Source: Labia minor (lineage: Eukaryota > Arthropoda > Insecta > Dermaptera > Spongiphoridae). Taken from it: a stretch of 64,000 bases of DNA. Location: the NCBI GenBank assembly GCA_963082975.1, contig OY720349.1, positions 43,443,962 through 43,507,961 of the forward strand, given 5' to 3'. A program made the translations under genes and the position numbers. Below the pieces are notes generated by a model. It searched no databases, was not told where the DNA came from, and saw only the letters and a list, made by a program, of their open reading frames with translations. Below, piece by piece: positions 47,724 through 57,222 of the stretch (position 1 is its first letter; the number at the start of each line of letters is the position of its first letter).

Positions 47724-49078
47724 AAAAAATTCTGAAAAATAGGCCTGGAATTACAATGTTCCCTAAGATCCACTTTAGCCTAAGTCCGCTACTGATCATA
47801 ATAAAATACGATCAAAAATAATAAATTTTAATATAACATACATTTTAAGGAAATTATGATTTTTTCAACATGGATACCAAGGAATAAATGACCTCATTTT
47901 CTAATAATTTCATATAAAAAACCCATCAACAAGGAATATGATTAAATGTGATATAAATCACTTCAATCATATATATTTATATTTTATTATAATATCGATA
48001 ATAATTTATATTAGCTAAATTAGAATTTTATTAAAATTAATTTAACAAATGGACCAGAATCGAAATAAAATATTTTAAATTTGTATATAAATAAATTATA
48101 ATTAATTTATTATATTAAGACTTGGGTGAGAGAAGTTAATGCGTATCACTTTGTTTTTGCCTAAGTGATATTCATAAGTGGATAATTTTCCTAATAACAA
48201 TTTTTATTTATAACAATCCATCGGCATTATATGAATGACTGTGGAACCATGTCAAAAATGATCTGATCTGACTCCGTATCAACTTATATTATATCTTAAT
48301 TTAATTTATCCGAAGCCAGAGCCGGATTGGAATTAGAGTATATTTCTTAGAAAATATAATAGTATTAGAGGTTATGGAAGTTAATTTTAATATTAATTCT
48401 GCTAGTTTTGCATGTTGTTATATATTTACGCGTTAACGCAAAGGATTTACCAATTGAAATATGCTTCAGTGCATTAATCAATTCCCTTATTTACGTTAAC
48501 AAGTTTTTATTTAATTTAAAAACTGTTTGTCAAGGTCGCCAGCGAATCTTTATTTTTTAAAAAGGAGATTAGCTAAATCTTTTAATTCAAATAATACTTA
48601 CCAAGTAGACCAGTTAGACTTAAATACATCTTAAATTATAAGAAATATATATAAATCGTCACTGGGTGATCCGAAAACTGCAGACACGTGGCTCTTATAT
48701 TTTTATTTAAATAAGATAAGAAAATAAAAACACTGAAAGTTCTCCAAACCACAATCAATTCCACCCACCTGCCTCTTAAAGGGACCAGCAAATAATTATT
48801 AAATAAAACAAATTCAATTTCTTTTTCTGATATATTTATAAAACTAATCCTTGTTTTTAAAAAACATTGTATAAAAACAATGTATAATTAAGTGAAAAAT
48901 GAAATATAAAAATAATAATCTTAAGCTAAAAACAAATTAATTAATAAACTGAATTATAAACAAATTTGAGGTCGTGCAATATCGAAACAAAGAAATTCAT
49001 CAGTGGACCTCAAATGTAAAATATTTCAAATTACAAATTATATTTAATCAAACATTAATCAAATTAATTAATATATAA
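47724..49078. repeat. Receptor unit 2, long duplicated 5' flank
   Basis: Nearly identical over about 1.35 kb to 54287-55631. Landmarks are AGGCCTGGAATTACAATGTT, CCAAGGAATAAATGACCTCA, GACTTGGGTGAGAGAAGTTA and GTGGACCTCAAATGTAAAAT. Very few differences separate the two, so units 2 and 3 exchanged or duplicated this segment recently. It holds no open frame. Confidence 0.9.
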
Positions 49079-49701
49079 AATTCAATACAACCTGAGCAGC
49101 AACAATTAAAGAAGGATAGAATTTTGCAAACCGTCTTGGTTTTCGTCCTAATTAATTACATACCTATTAATGTACATATTAAATTTTAGTTATATTATAG
49201 TATATTATACTATTCCCGCATTTAAAAACATGCATTCATAGATAAAAATATTAATGATATTATAAATTAATTTAAAAAAAATATATGTAAGTCGATTTTT
49301 GTAAATATAAGATTTTATTCTATACTAAAAGAAATAATTACAAAAATAAAGAAATTTAATACATAAATTTATAAATTATAGCTCTATAAATGAATTTAAT
49401 TGCTTAATAATAAAATACACATAGAAAGCAAATGAAAACTTAATGTGTCCCATGTTTTTCGTTGAATATGAAGCAATTCATCCATTAACTTTTTAAGTGC
49501 ATTTTTAATTCTATAAATTTATTTAATATAACAAGAGAAGTAGAAAAGATGATGTTATACAAAAATATTGCAAATTGTATAAAACAAATAAAAAATATTA
49601 ATCTTCTAAAATTTATTTTTTGTATTTATGTTAAGTAAATGTTATTATTGAATATTATATATAATTTTTTAATTATATTTATAAATAAATAATTAATCAA
49701 A
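49079..49701. other. Unique AT-rich DNA of unit 2, nothing recognised
   Basis: No counterpart in the other units. In unit 3 the equivalent position is occupied by a Helitron-like head. Confidence 0.4.
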
Positions 49702-50198
49702 TATTTATTTTATTTATAATATATATGCAAGACCAGGCTGTGACGTCATGAATGGCTGGATGACGTCATATATTTTAAATCAAGAAAAAACTAATAAATA
49801 TGATTTTCCCGAGGATAAAATCAATACAAAGTGTATGAGATTCGTGGTGATATATAAAAAAATCTCCTCATGTGAAATTTGGTGTGAAAATAACCCTTCC
49901 CTTCCTATCGTCGATCGCTAATACTACCACTTCCGGTTTCCGATTTGCACCAAAAGTTGATCAATTCATCCCACTGATGCATTAAGTAAATATACCAAAT
50001 TTCATCAGAATCCGTTCAGCCGTTCAAGCTGTACTCTTCTATACGGTCGGACAGACGGACAGACAGACTGACGGACATACTTCATGCTAAAAATACTTTT
50101 TTTGTTAAGAAAATGCATCATTCGTGGAGATATGTAAAAATCTCCACTTGTGAAATTTCGTGTGAAAACAATACCTCTCTTACTATTATCGGTCGGTA
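49702..50198 (-). mobile_element. Repeat R, copy 5, truncated
   Basis: Homology starts abruptly at TTATTTTATTTATAATATAT, so about 150 bp of the left end is missing. It then runs through the TGACGTCA pair to ATCGGTCGGTA. Several point changes mark it as older than copies 3, 4 and 6. Confidence 0.85.
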
Positions 50199-50817
50199 AA
50201 AAGGATCTTTCTTCTATGCAATTTGAGAGTATACCTACCCCTTAATAAGAATTCTTCATTAATTTTAACTCTATAAGATATTTTTACTTTCAAAATTAAC
50301 ATCTATCCTGAAATCAATATTTATGCTTCAGTATCTGTTGAAAAAAAATTAATCGGAGCAATACAAAAGAAGTTAGTTGCAAATGAAATATGATTATAAT
50401 TATATTAATTAAATGTTATTAATGAAGTATTGTTTTAATTTATTATAAATATTATATTAATTAAAAATTTCTCTTTTAATGTAATAAATTATTTTGAATT
50501 ATTATTTTGAATATTTATCCGTCATATTGCGTGAATGAAAATTCAAATAGATTGGATATTTATTATATAATATAATATACTTAAGCATAAAAATTTACAA
50601 AATCTATGTTAAATATTATATTTTCAAATTAAATACTTATAAATAAAATCAATTGATATAAATACTCATTTAAACGTAACCAATTATTAGGTAATTGTAA
50701 AATATTAAAATATATTTATCTATGTTTTATTAATATAAAAAATATTATAACAAACTTGTCATGAAAAAAAAATTGATATAAAATAAATTATTTTGAAAAC
50801 TATTTTTGTTTTCCTAC
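50199..50817. other. AT-rich intergenic DNA, nothing recognised
   Basis: No features identified before the duplicated receptor flank resumes. Confidence 0.4.
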
Positions 50818-51446
50818 AAGTATAAGAAAGTAAAGTAGATATATATAACATTTAAAGGTAACAAATGAACAAATGGAACATTTATATTTTGACAAAATTA
50901 AGATTTTTTAAAATTATTTTTCATAAATTCACACTTCATTCATATTTTATTTTATAAAATAAGCATTTTAAAACACATCTAAAAATCATATCATTACTTT
51001 GGAAAATTACCATAATATAGCAAACAATAGATAAATAAATAAGTTTGCGATTGAATTTATTCAAATAAAATAATTTATACTAATATGTAAAATATAATAA
51101 TTTTATTAAAATATAAACTCAATAATAATTTAAATAAAGTGATTACAAAATATAAATTAACAACTTTATGACAAGAAAGAAGGTACCATATTATTATATC
51201 GAACTCTGTGGCTCCACGGAAATCGAAAGTTCATGGCCGCAGCAACCACACCCGTCCAAGTGTTCCTATTCAAGTACCATATTAAAAACACTAATTTTGA
51301 TCTTGATATAAATTTAAAAAAAAAAACTAAACAGAGATAAAATTTACAAACTGTTATAATTTAAATAATATAATTTGATTTTTTATGAATTGTTCATTTT
51401 ACTCAAAAAAACTTTAAATAAAATATAAAAATTTCTTAATTTATAT
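50818..51446. repeat. Receptor unit 3, duplicated 3' flank
   Basis: Aligned with the other 3' flanks, with the conserved TTTATT at 50946-50951. It is nearly identical to the 3' flank of unit 4, apart from the solo LTR there, and carries the 80-bp insertion at 51194-51273 that unit 1 lacks. Confidence 0.8.
51194..51273 (-). mobile_element. 80-bp retroelement-like insertion with 11-bp duplication
   Basis: Flanked by perfect direct repeats GTACCATATTA (51183-51193, 51274-51284). The insert is far more GC-rich than its surroundings (GGCTCCACGGAAATCGAAAG, CCGCAGCAACCACACCCGTC). On the minus strand it ends in an AT-rich tail GATATAATAA. It may be a 5'-truncated LINE or SINE piece. The same insertion with a slightly decayed right repeat is at about 56948-57017 in unit 4; unit 1 keeps the undisturbed target. 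Confidence 0.7.
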
Positions 51447-53192
51447 TTATGTGACTGCAAAATATAATATATTTGATTTATACATATAGAAATAGAATAT
51501 TTCTAATAAAAAACTAGTTAGAGCAATTAAATACCCAATAATGAGTAATAAAAATGCAATTTTAAGATCATTAATTGAAAATATTTTAATTTTTTCATTA
51601 GTATTCTCGTTTTCTCTTAATATTGTAATTATTTCTTTCATTTCACTTTGTAATTGAAACCATTGAGGAATTCCACTTTGTACAAATATTAGGAATGTTG
51701 TTTGAAGTGATTTAAAAAATGGAAATACTCTACTAGCTAGTGGCTCAATTTTTAAATATCCTGTTATTAGAATTTCGTCTAAAATATATAGATTTTTAGA
51801 AAAAGTTTCAATATTTTTGAAAAGTTTTTTTGATGTCTCACACGAATAAAAGAGTGCGGTGTTTGGATTCGTTAGGATTTTTTCATAAATATTGGTAGAA
51901 TTAATAGAATTTTTGTTTTTCTTATAACTGTAAGGCATATATACACCTATAAGTTGCTTCTTCAATTTATGAAAAAACAAATCTCTTCGAACATATCGAT
52001 CTACAAATAACGTATAACATATATAATTGAATTGACAATAAATTGAGTAATTATCTTCACTGAGCGATTCAATATTATCAATTAAAGGGTATTTTATAGG
52101 AACTTGTAGATTTCGATATAAAATCGATTGAATTCCACAGATTATGACTATGGAAATTAGCATAATTGAAACAGCTAAAATTCTTAAAGAATTTTTGTTC
52201 ATGGAGCTCATCCAATTAATCGCTTCCGTTGTAAATAAACTTAACATTTTACAGAAACTAGATAAAATATTATTGTCAGTCAACAAATACCAAATGATAG
52301 AACAAACAATCCAAGAAATTAACAACGCCAACCAGACAAGCCAATGTAAGGTTTTAACAATGGCCTGCCAAGGTGGAAGGGAGCCATTCCGTTGTACGAT
52401 TACACACAACTGAATCGTATAAAAAGCGTATTTCTCACGAACCACAGGAAATACCATATTTATAATTGGTTCATTAATAATATTAATCTCTATATTATGT
52501 TGTACTTCTTTTGGCATTCCAATCATAATTTCAGGAATTACATTTGCATTCAATTTGGTTTTGAAAAAATCAATAAATAATAAAGTCATGCCTTTCGGTT
52601 TATCAAATTGATTAAAACTATAATTAATTGATATATTATAACCATAATAATTTGGTTTTCTATTAAAATATGCATATTTAATATTTTTAACAATTTTTGG
52701 TTGTTCATTTCTTAATGGATTTTTCATCCAGACTTCATAATAACTATGATAGTCACAAAAGAGTAAACTATTAAAAAATACAACTTGTTGATTATTAAAA
52801 TCGGGACATTTTCTTATATTCATGTCCAAATAGAAGATAATAGAATCTTCTGAAGTCAAATAGTAAGTAAATTGTTTGAAATAAATATCATCTACATTTC
52901 TATGTATAATAATTATATTACACCATTCGCATTGGAATCTTTTCGCATGCATTTTTTCCACGTCTAAAATAATAATTTTTTTAATTTTGTTTCCAACCTT
53001 CAGTATGAATTCATTTTGATATGTATAATTGTCATTTGTTAATATTACAGTTACAAAATCCTTATTTAAATATGTTTCTAAAAAGTTAATGAAAAGATCA
53101 TAATTTCTTATTTCTTGTGATAGTGAAAATTGATCTCCTTTTACATAAATAACCACATACATAATTATCAGATTGCTCAATGTTAGGAACAT
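51447..53192 (-). CDS. Ionotropic-receptor-like chemoreceptor, array member 3
   Basis: A single-exon protein of 581 residues with the same order of signal peptide, S1, M1, pore loop, M2, S2 and M3 as its neighbours. Private features are VEKMHAKRFQCEWC at about 78-91, LLTDNN after M1, SSMNKN before M2, and a C-terminal tail ending LYFAVT instead of LSSI. Its second quarter resembles member 2 (FFNSLLFCDY, LFIDFFKT, NINMVFP-type patches). Its N-terminal FILKVGNKIKK and the NEQP motif match member 4, and this mosaic suggests conversion. The frame is intact, with a TATA box at 53442-53449. It probably acts in sensory dendrite membranes with an IR co-receptor, by analogy only. Confidence 0.88.
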   Translation of the reverse strand: MFLTLSNLIIMYVVIYVKGDQFSLSQEIRNYDLFINFLETYLNKDFVTVILTNDNYTYQNEFILKVGNKIKKIIILDVEKMHAKRFQCEWCNIIIIHRNVDDIYFKQFTYYLTSEDSIIFYLDMNIRKCPDFNNQQVVFFNSLLFCDYHSYYEVWMKNPLRNEQPKIVKNIKYAYFNRKPNYYGYNISINYSFNQFDKPKGMTLLFIDFFKTKLNANVIPEIMIGMPKEVQHNIEINIINEPIINMVFPVVREKYAFYTIQLCVIVQRNGSLPPWQAIVKTLHWLVWLALLISWIVCSIIWYLLTDNNILSSFCKMLSLFTTEAINWMSSMNKNSLRILAVSIMLISIVIICGIQSILYRNLQVPIKYPLIDNIESLSEDNYSIYCQFNYICYTLFVDRYVRRDLFFHKLKKQLIGVYMPYSYKKNKNSINSTNIYEKILTNPNTALFYSCETSKKLFKNIETFSKNLYILDEILITGYLKIEPLASRVFPFFKSLQTTFLIFVQSGIPQWFQLQSEMKEIITILRENENTNEKIKIFSINDLKIAFLLLIIGYLIALTSFLLEIFYFYMYKSNILYFAVT

Positions 53193-53441
53193 TTTTTGGT
53201 AGAAAGTAAAACTATTAGTACTTTAGTTTATAAGAAATAATTTTGGGTTCCCTTCTTTCACAAAAAAAATGAAAATGACTTTCAATCACGGAAATAAAAT
53301 CTTATTTATATATAATCTTAATTACTATTTTAAATTTTTTTAAGAATAAATGAATTATTTTTTTGCAAATAGATCAAGATTTTTAAAAAAAATTTCTTCT
53401 GTGATTTGAATTCCTAAAAAACTAATTTTTCTACAATAATA

Positions 53442-53449
53442 CTTTTATA
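53442..53449 (-). promoter_or_regulatory. TATA box of receptor 3
   Basis: TATAAAAG on the minus strand, preceded by TATGGA as in unit 2, about 250 bp before the ATG. Confidence 0.5.
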
Positions 53450-53626
53450 TCCATACTTTCCAATACATACATTTAGGTTTAAAAAGTGTCTATTATCTTT
53501 ACTCAACATACACACACACACACACATTCAAATGCACACTAATTCTAAATTTATTTTCAGTAAGTGCTATAGTTTTATCAAAATAGTTTATGATTCCATA
53601 TACCAAAATATTTTTATAAATATATA

Positions 53627-53696
53627 TCACTTTCATGTACTTTGTACTATTTCAAAGAACAATTGTTGTTGTTGTTGTTGTTTCATACACCGGTCT
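53627..53696 (-). promoter_or_regulatory. Conserved upstream block of receptor 3
   Basis: Here one arm of the everted repeat is mutated (TTGTACT against AGAACAA) and the TTG trinucleotide run next to it is expanded to about five units. Distance to the ATG is 435-504 bp. Confidence 0.5.
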
Positions 53697-53822
53697 CCAT
53701 TAAAATTTAAATGCAAATGGTTTTAACTCCTCCTTTTATTCCAATTTCTTTCTTTAAATCTAAAACAAAAATAAAAATTTTATAAATAAATACTCACACG
53801 AATAGATATATGGTATTATTGA

Positions 53823-53891
53823 ATAAAAATGAGCTGTGGCAAGACAAACAGAACAGACCGACAATTTGAAATAAATTAATTTCCAAACAAC
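53823..53891 (-). mobile_element. Repeat R, divergent subfamily, left-end fragment
   Basis: AAATGAGCTGTGGCAAGACA through TAATTTCCAAACAACA aligns with 47459-47527. It is cut off by the LTR-like sequence that starts at 53892. Confidence 0.6.
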
Positions 53892-54286
53892 ATGTTAGCT
53901 GGTCGGATTAATGGTATAAAATAGGCAGTAATGGATAATGTAATGAGGGATTATGTAATCGGGAACTCAAATAATAGACAGATAATATATTTATAAAAAA
54001 GATATAATATTGAAATGGAAAGACTGAATACAAATCGATAGATAGAGTTGAGTCATTCGTTTCGGACAACGGAATAGAAATGGAATGAGAAATGATACGG
54101 GAAAGACGGTGATCGGACGGGAAAGGTATTTTCATGTGGTTAAATGGAGACAGGGTGGTTAATAACGAGATGGGAAAGCTAATCGGAAGGATATGTTCAA
54201 ATGAACGAAAGAACAGGGCGACGGGTTAGAGAACGTATTCGGTATTCGTGGTATAAAGGCAGGCAGAGGGTCAGTATAATCAGAAT
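53892..54286 (+). mobile_element. Partial LTR (U3-like) fragment
   Basis: This DNA is absent from the equivalent place in unit 2 (47527-47723). It begins TGTTAGCTGGTCGG, typical of an LTR 5' end, is much less AT-rich than its flanks, and near its right end has GGTATAAAGGC (about 54250) followed about 20 bases later by GTCAGTATAATC, a plausible TATA plus initiator. No CA end or target duplication was found, so it appears truncated after the start of R. No gag or pol sequence accompanies it. The minus-strand 75-codon frame is fortuitous. Confidence 0.45.
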
Positions 54287-55631
54287 TGAAAAATTCTGAA
54301 AAATAGGCCTGGAATTACAATGTTGCCTAGGATCCACTTTAGCCTAAGACCGCTACTGATCATAATAAAATACGATCAAAAATAATAAATTTTAATATAA
54401 CATACATTTTAAGGAAATTATGATTATTTCAACATGGATACCAAGGAATAAATGACCTCATTTTCTAATAATTTCATATAAAAAACCCATCAACAAGGAA
54501 TATGATTAAATGTGATATAAATCACTTCAATCATATATATTTATATTTTATTATAATATCGATAATAATTTATATTAGCTAAATTAGAATTTTATTAAAA
54601 TTAATTTAACAAATGGACCAGAATCGAAATAAAATATTTTAAATTTGTATATAAATAAATTATAATTAATTTATTATATTAAGACTTGGGTGAGAGAAGT
54701 TAATGCGTATCACTTTGTTTTTGCCTAAGTGAAATTCATAAGCGGATAATTTTCCTAATAACAATTTTTATTTATAAGAATCCATCGGCATTATATGAAT
54801 GACTGTGGAACCATGTCAAAAATGATCTGATCTGACTCCGTATCAACTTATATTATATCTTAATTTAATTTATCCGAAGCCAGAGCCGGATTGGAATTAG
54901 AGTATATTTCTTAGAAAATATAATAGTATTAGAGGTTATGGAAGTTAATTTTAATATTAATTCTGCTACTTTTGCATGTTGTTATATATTTACGTGTTAA
55001 CCCAAAGGATTTACCAATTAAAATATGCTTCAGCGCATTAATCAATTCCCTTATTTTCGTTAACAAGTTTTTATTTAATTTAAAAACTGTTTGTCAAGGT
55101 CGCCAGCGAATCTTTATTTTTTAAAAAGGAGATTAGCTAAATCTTTTAATTCAAATAATACTTACCAAGTAGACCAGTTAGACTTAAATACATCTTAAAT
55201 TATAAGAAATATATATAAATCGTCACTGGGTGATCCGAAAACTGCAGACACGTGGCTCTTATATTTTTATTTAAATAAGATAAGAAAATAAAAACACTGA
55301 AAGTTCTCCAAACCACAATCAATTCCACACACCTGCCTCTTAAAGGGACCAGCAAATAATTATTAAATAAAACAAATTCAATTTCTTTTTCTGATATATT
55401 TATAAAACTAATCCTTGTTTTTAAAAAACATTATATAAAAACAATGTATAATTAAGTGAAAGATGAAATATAAAAATAATAATCTTAAGCTAAAAACAAA
55501 TTAATTAATAAACTGAATTATAAACAAATTTGAGGTCGTGCAATATCGAAACAAAGAAATTCATCAGTGGACCTCAAATGTAAAATATTTCAAATTACAA
55601 ATTATATTTAATCAAACATTAATCAGATTAA
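54287..55631. repeat. Receptor unit 3, long duplicated 5' flank
   Basis: Near-identical partner of 47724-49078. It ends at AATCAAACATTAATCAGATTA, where unit 2 continues but here a Helitron-like head begins. Confidence 0.9.
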
Positions 55632-55745
55632 TCTATATATATAAAAGGCAATGTCTGTGTGTGTGTCTGTCAAATATTCAAAAACTACCCGTCCGATTGC
55701 GATGAAACTTTCAGGGATTGTTGTGGGCGTCCCAGGGAAGGTTTT
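55632..55745 (+). mobile_element. Helitron-like 5' end, truncated
   Basis: TCTATATATATAAAAGGCAA preceded by A, then TGTCTGTGTGTGTGTCTGTC and a CCGTCCGATTGCGATGAAAC block, is the familiar start of many arthropod Helitrons. It is cut off after about 114 bp where the duplicated 3' flank of receptor 4 starts, so the truncation coincides with a duplication breakpoint. Confidence 0.6.
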
Positions 55746-55884
55746 AGTTTAGTTAAATTTTTCATAAATTCACACTTCATTCATATTTTATTTTATAAAA
55801 TAAGCATTTTAAAACACATCTAAAAATCATATCATTACATTGGAAAATTACCATAATATAGCAAACAATAGATAAATAAATAAG

Positions 55885-56782
55885 TGTTTAATACATTAAT
55901 GTAATAATCCCAGCTTCAACGTCGAATGTCTTAGAGAGAGATTCTTATTGTCGTTGGAATTATTACAAGCTATTTTCTCTCGAAAATAGCCTGAAGAGAG
56001 ATAGGGTTTTTGATTTTAAGCGATAGGTAGTGGATCGTGATGGTTGGTATAAGGGAAACACACTCAAATGTATTCTTTTCAGAGCTTTTATTTAAACTTA
56101 TTCATATATTGATACAAACAGAAACCATGTACACCTAAACCGGATGGAATCGATCAAACCAGTCCCTCGTTAGGTGCGCCAAAATGAATAATACTAATAT
56201 ATACACATATACAGTATACAATTGATACAACCAGGTAAATAGGGCCGGAATTTCAATGCTGCCACGCGTCCAATGCACAGAACTGAGACGCTGCTTCTCT
56301 CGTAGACCCGTGTTCGCTCGTAGATGCAATATTCTCCAAATAAAACTCGATGTTCTTGTGAGATAGCCGTAGTCGATAAAAGATAGCTCTTGCGGGGAAG
56401 GAAGAAAGAAAAGAAATAAAATATAGAAAGGAAGAGTTAGAAGGGATTCATATGGTGGTATCTTCGAACAAAAGGATCTAAAACACTTTTCTTAAACACT
56501 CTTCAAACAAACACTCTTTGCCGTTGATCAAACCACCAAATGAAATCGAAGGAAAAAGCAGGCTCAACGCTGCTCAGAAGAGGTAGAATGACTTGCTCAG
56601 TTCAAGGCAGGTAAGCAAGTGACCAAAAAAGGTCGGGAAAACAGCAAGACTCAGAACAGGACAGGAGGGGGAAAGTCAAGGAAGGGGAAAAGAGATAAGG
56701 CAGGTAGGTTGAAACAGAAAGACTGCCCTCTCGGAATAGCACTATTATCTTTGTGCACATGTGCTACGAAATGGCTTGTTCA
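55885..56782. mobile_element. Solo LTR, 898 bp, with 5-bp target duplication
   Basis: Starts TGTTTAATACATTAATG and ends ATGGCTTGTTCA, obeying the TG...CA rule, and is flanked by ATAAG on both sides (55880-55884 and 56783-56787). The paralogous site in unit 3 (about 51050) holds a single ATAAG and no insert, so the ends are exact. It is GC-richer than its surroundings and encodes nothing; the single LTR implies loss of the internal retrotransposon by recombination. Superfamily (gypsy or BEL by 5-bp duplication) is not determined. The 64-codon minus-strand frame inside is spurious. Confidence 0.93.
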
Positions 56783-56947
56783 ATAAGTTTGCGATTGAAT
56801 TTATTCAAATAAAATAATTTATACTAATATGTAAAATATAATAATTTTATTAAAATATAAACTCAATAATAATTTAAATAAAGTGATTACAAAATATAAA
56901 TTAACAACTTTTAGACAAGAAAGAAGGTACCATATTATTATATCTAA

Positions 56948-57017
56948 CTCTGTGGCTCTACGGAACTCGAAAGTTCTTGGCTGTAGCAACCACACCCGTC
57001 CAAGTATTCCTATCCAG
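56948..57017 (-). mobile_element. Paralogous copy of the 80-bp retroelement-like insertion
   Basis: Matches 51194-51273 with substitutions (GGCTCTACGGAACTCGAAAG, GGCTGTAGCAACCACACCCG). The left repeat GTACCATATTA is intact, while the right one has decayed to ATGCCATATTA. Confidence 0.65.
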
Positions 57018-57222
57018 ATGCCATATTAAAAACACTAATTTTGATCTTAATATAAATTAAAAAAAATAAAAAACTAAACAGAGATAAAATTTACAAATTG
57101 TTATAATTTAAATAATATAATTTGATTTTTTATGAATTGTTCATTTTACTAAAAAAAAAACTTTAAATAAAATATAAAAATTTCTTAATTTATATTTATG
57201 TGACTACAAAATATAATATATT

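Larger units (their letters stand above)
55746..57222. repeat. Receptor unit 4, duplicated 3' flank, interrupted by a solo LTR
   Basis: The segments 55746-55884 and 56783-57222 together align continuously with the unit 3 flank (50925-51446). The LTR interrupts GATAAATAAATAAG/TTTGCGATTG exactly. The conserved TTTATT (55787-55792) has been pushed about 0.9 kb further from the gene. Confidence 0.85.
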
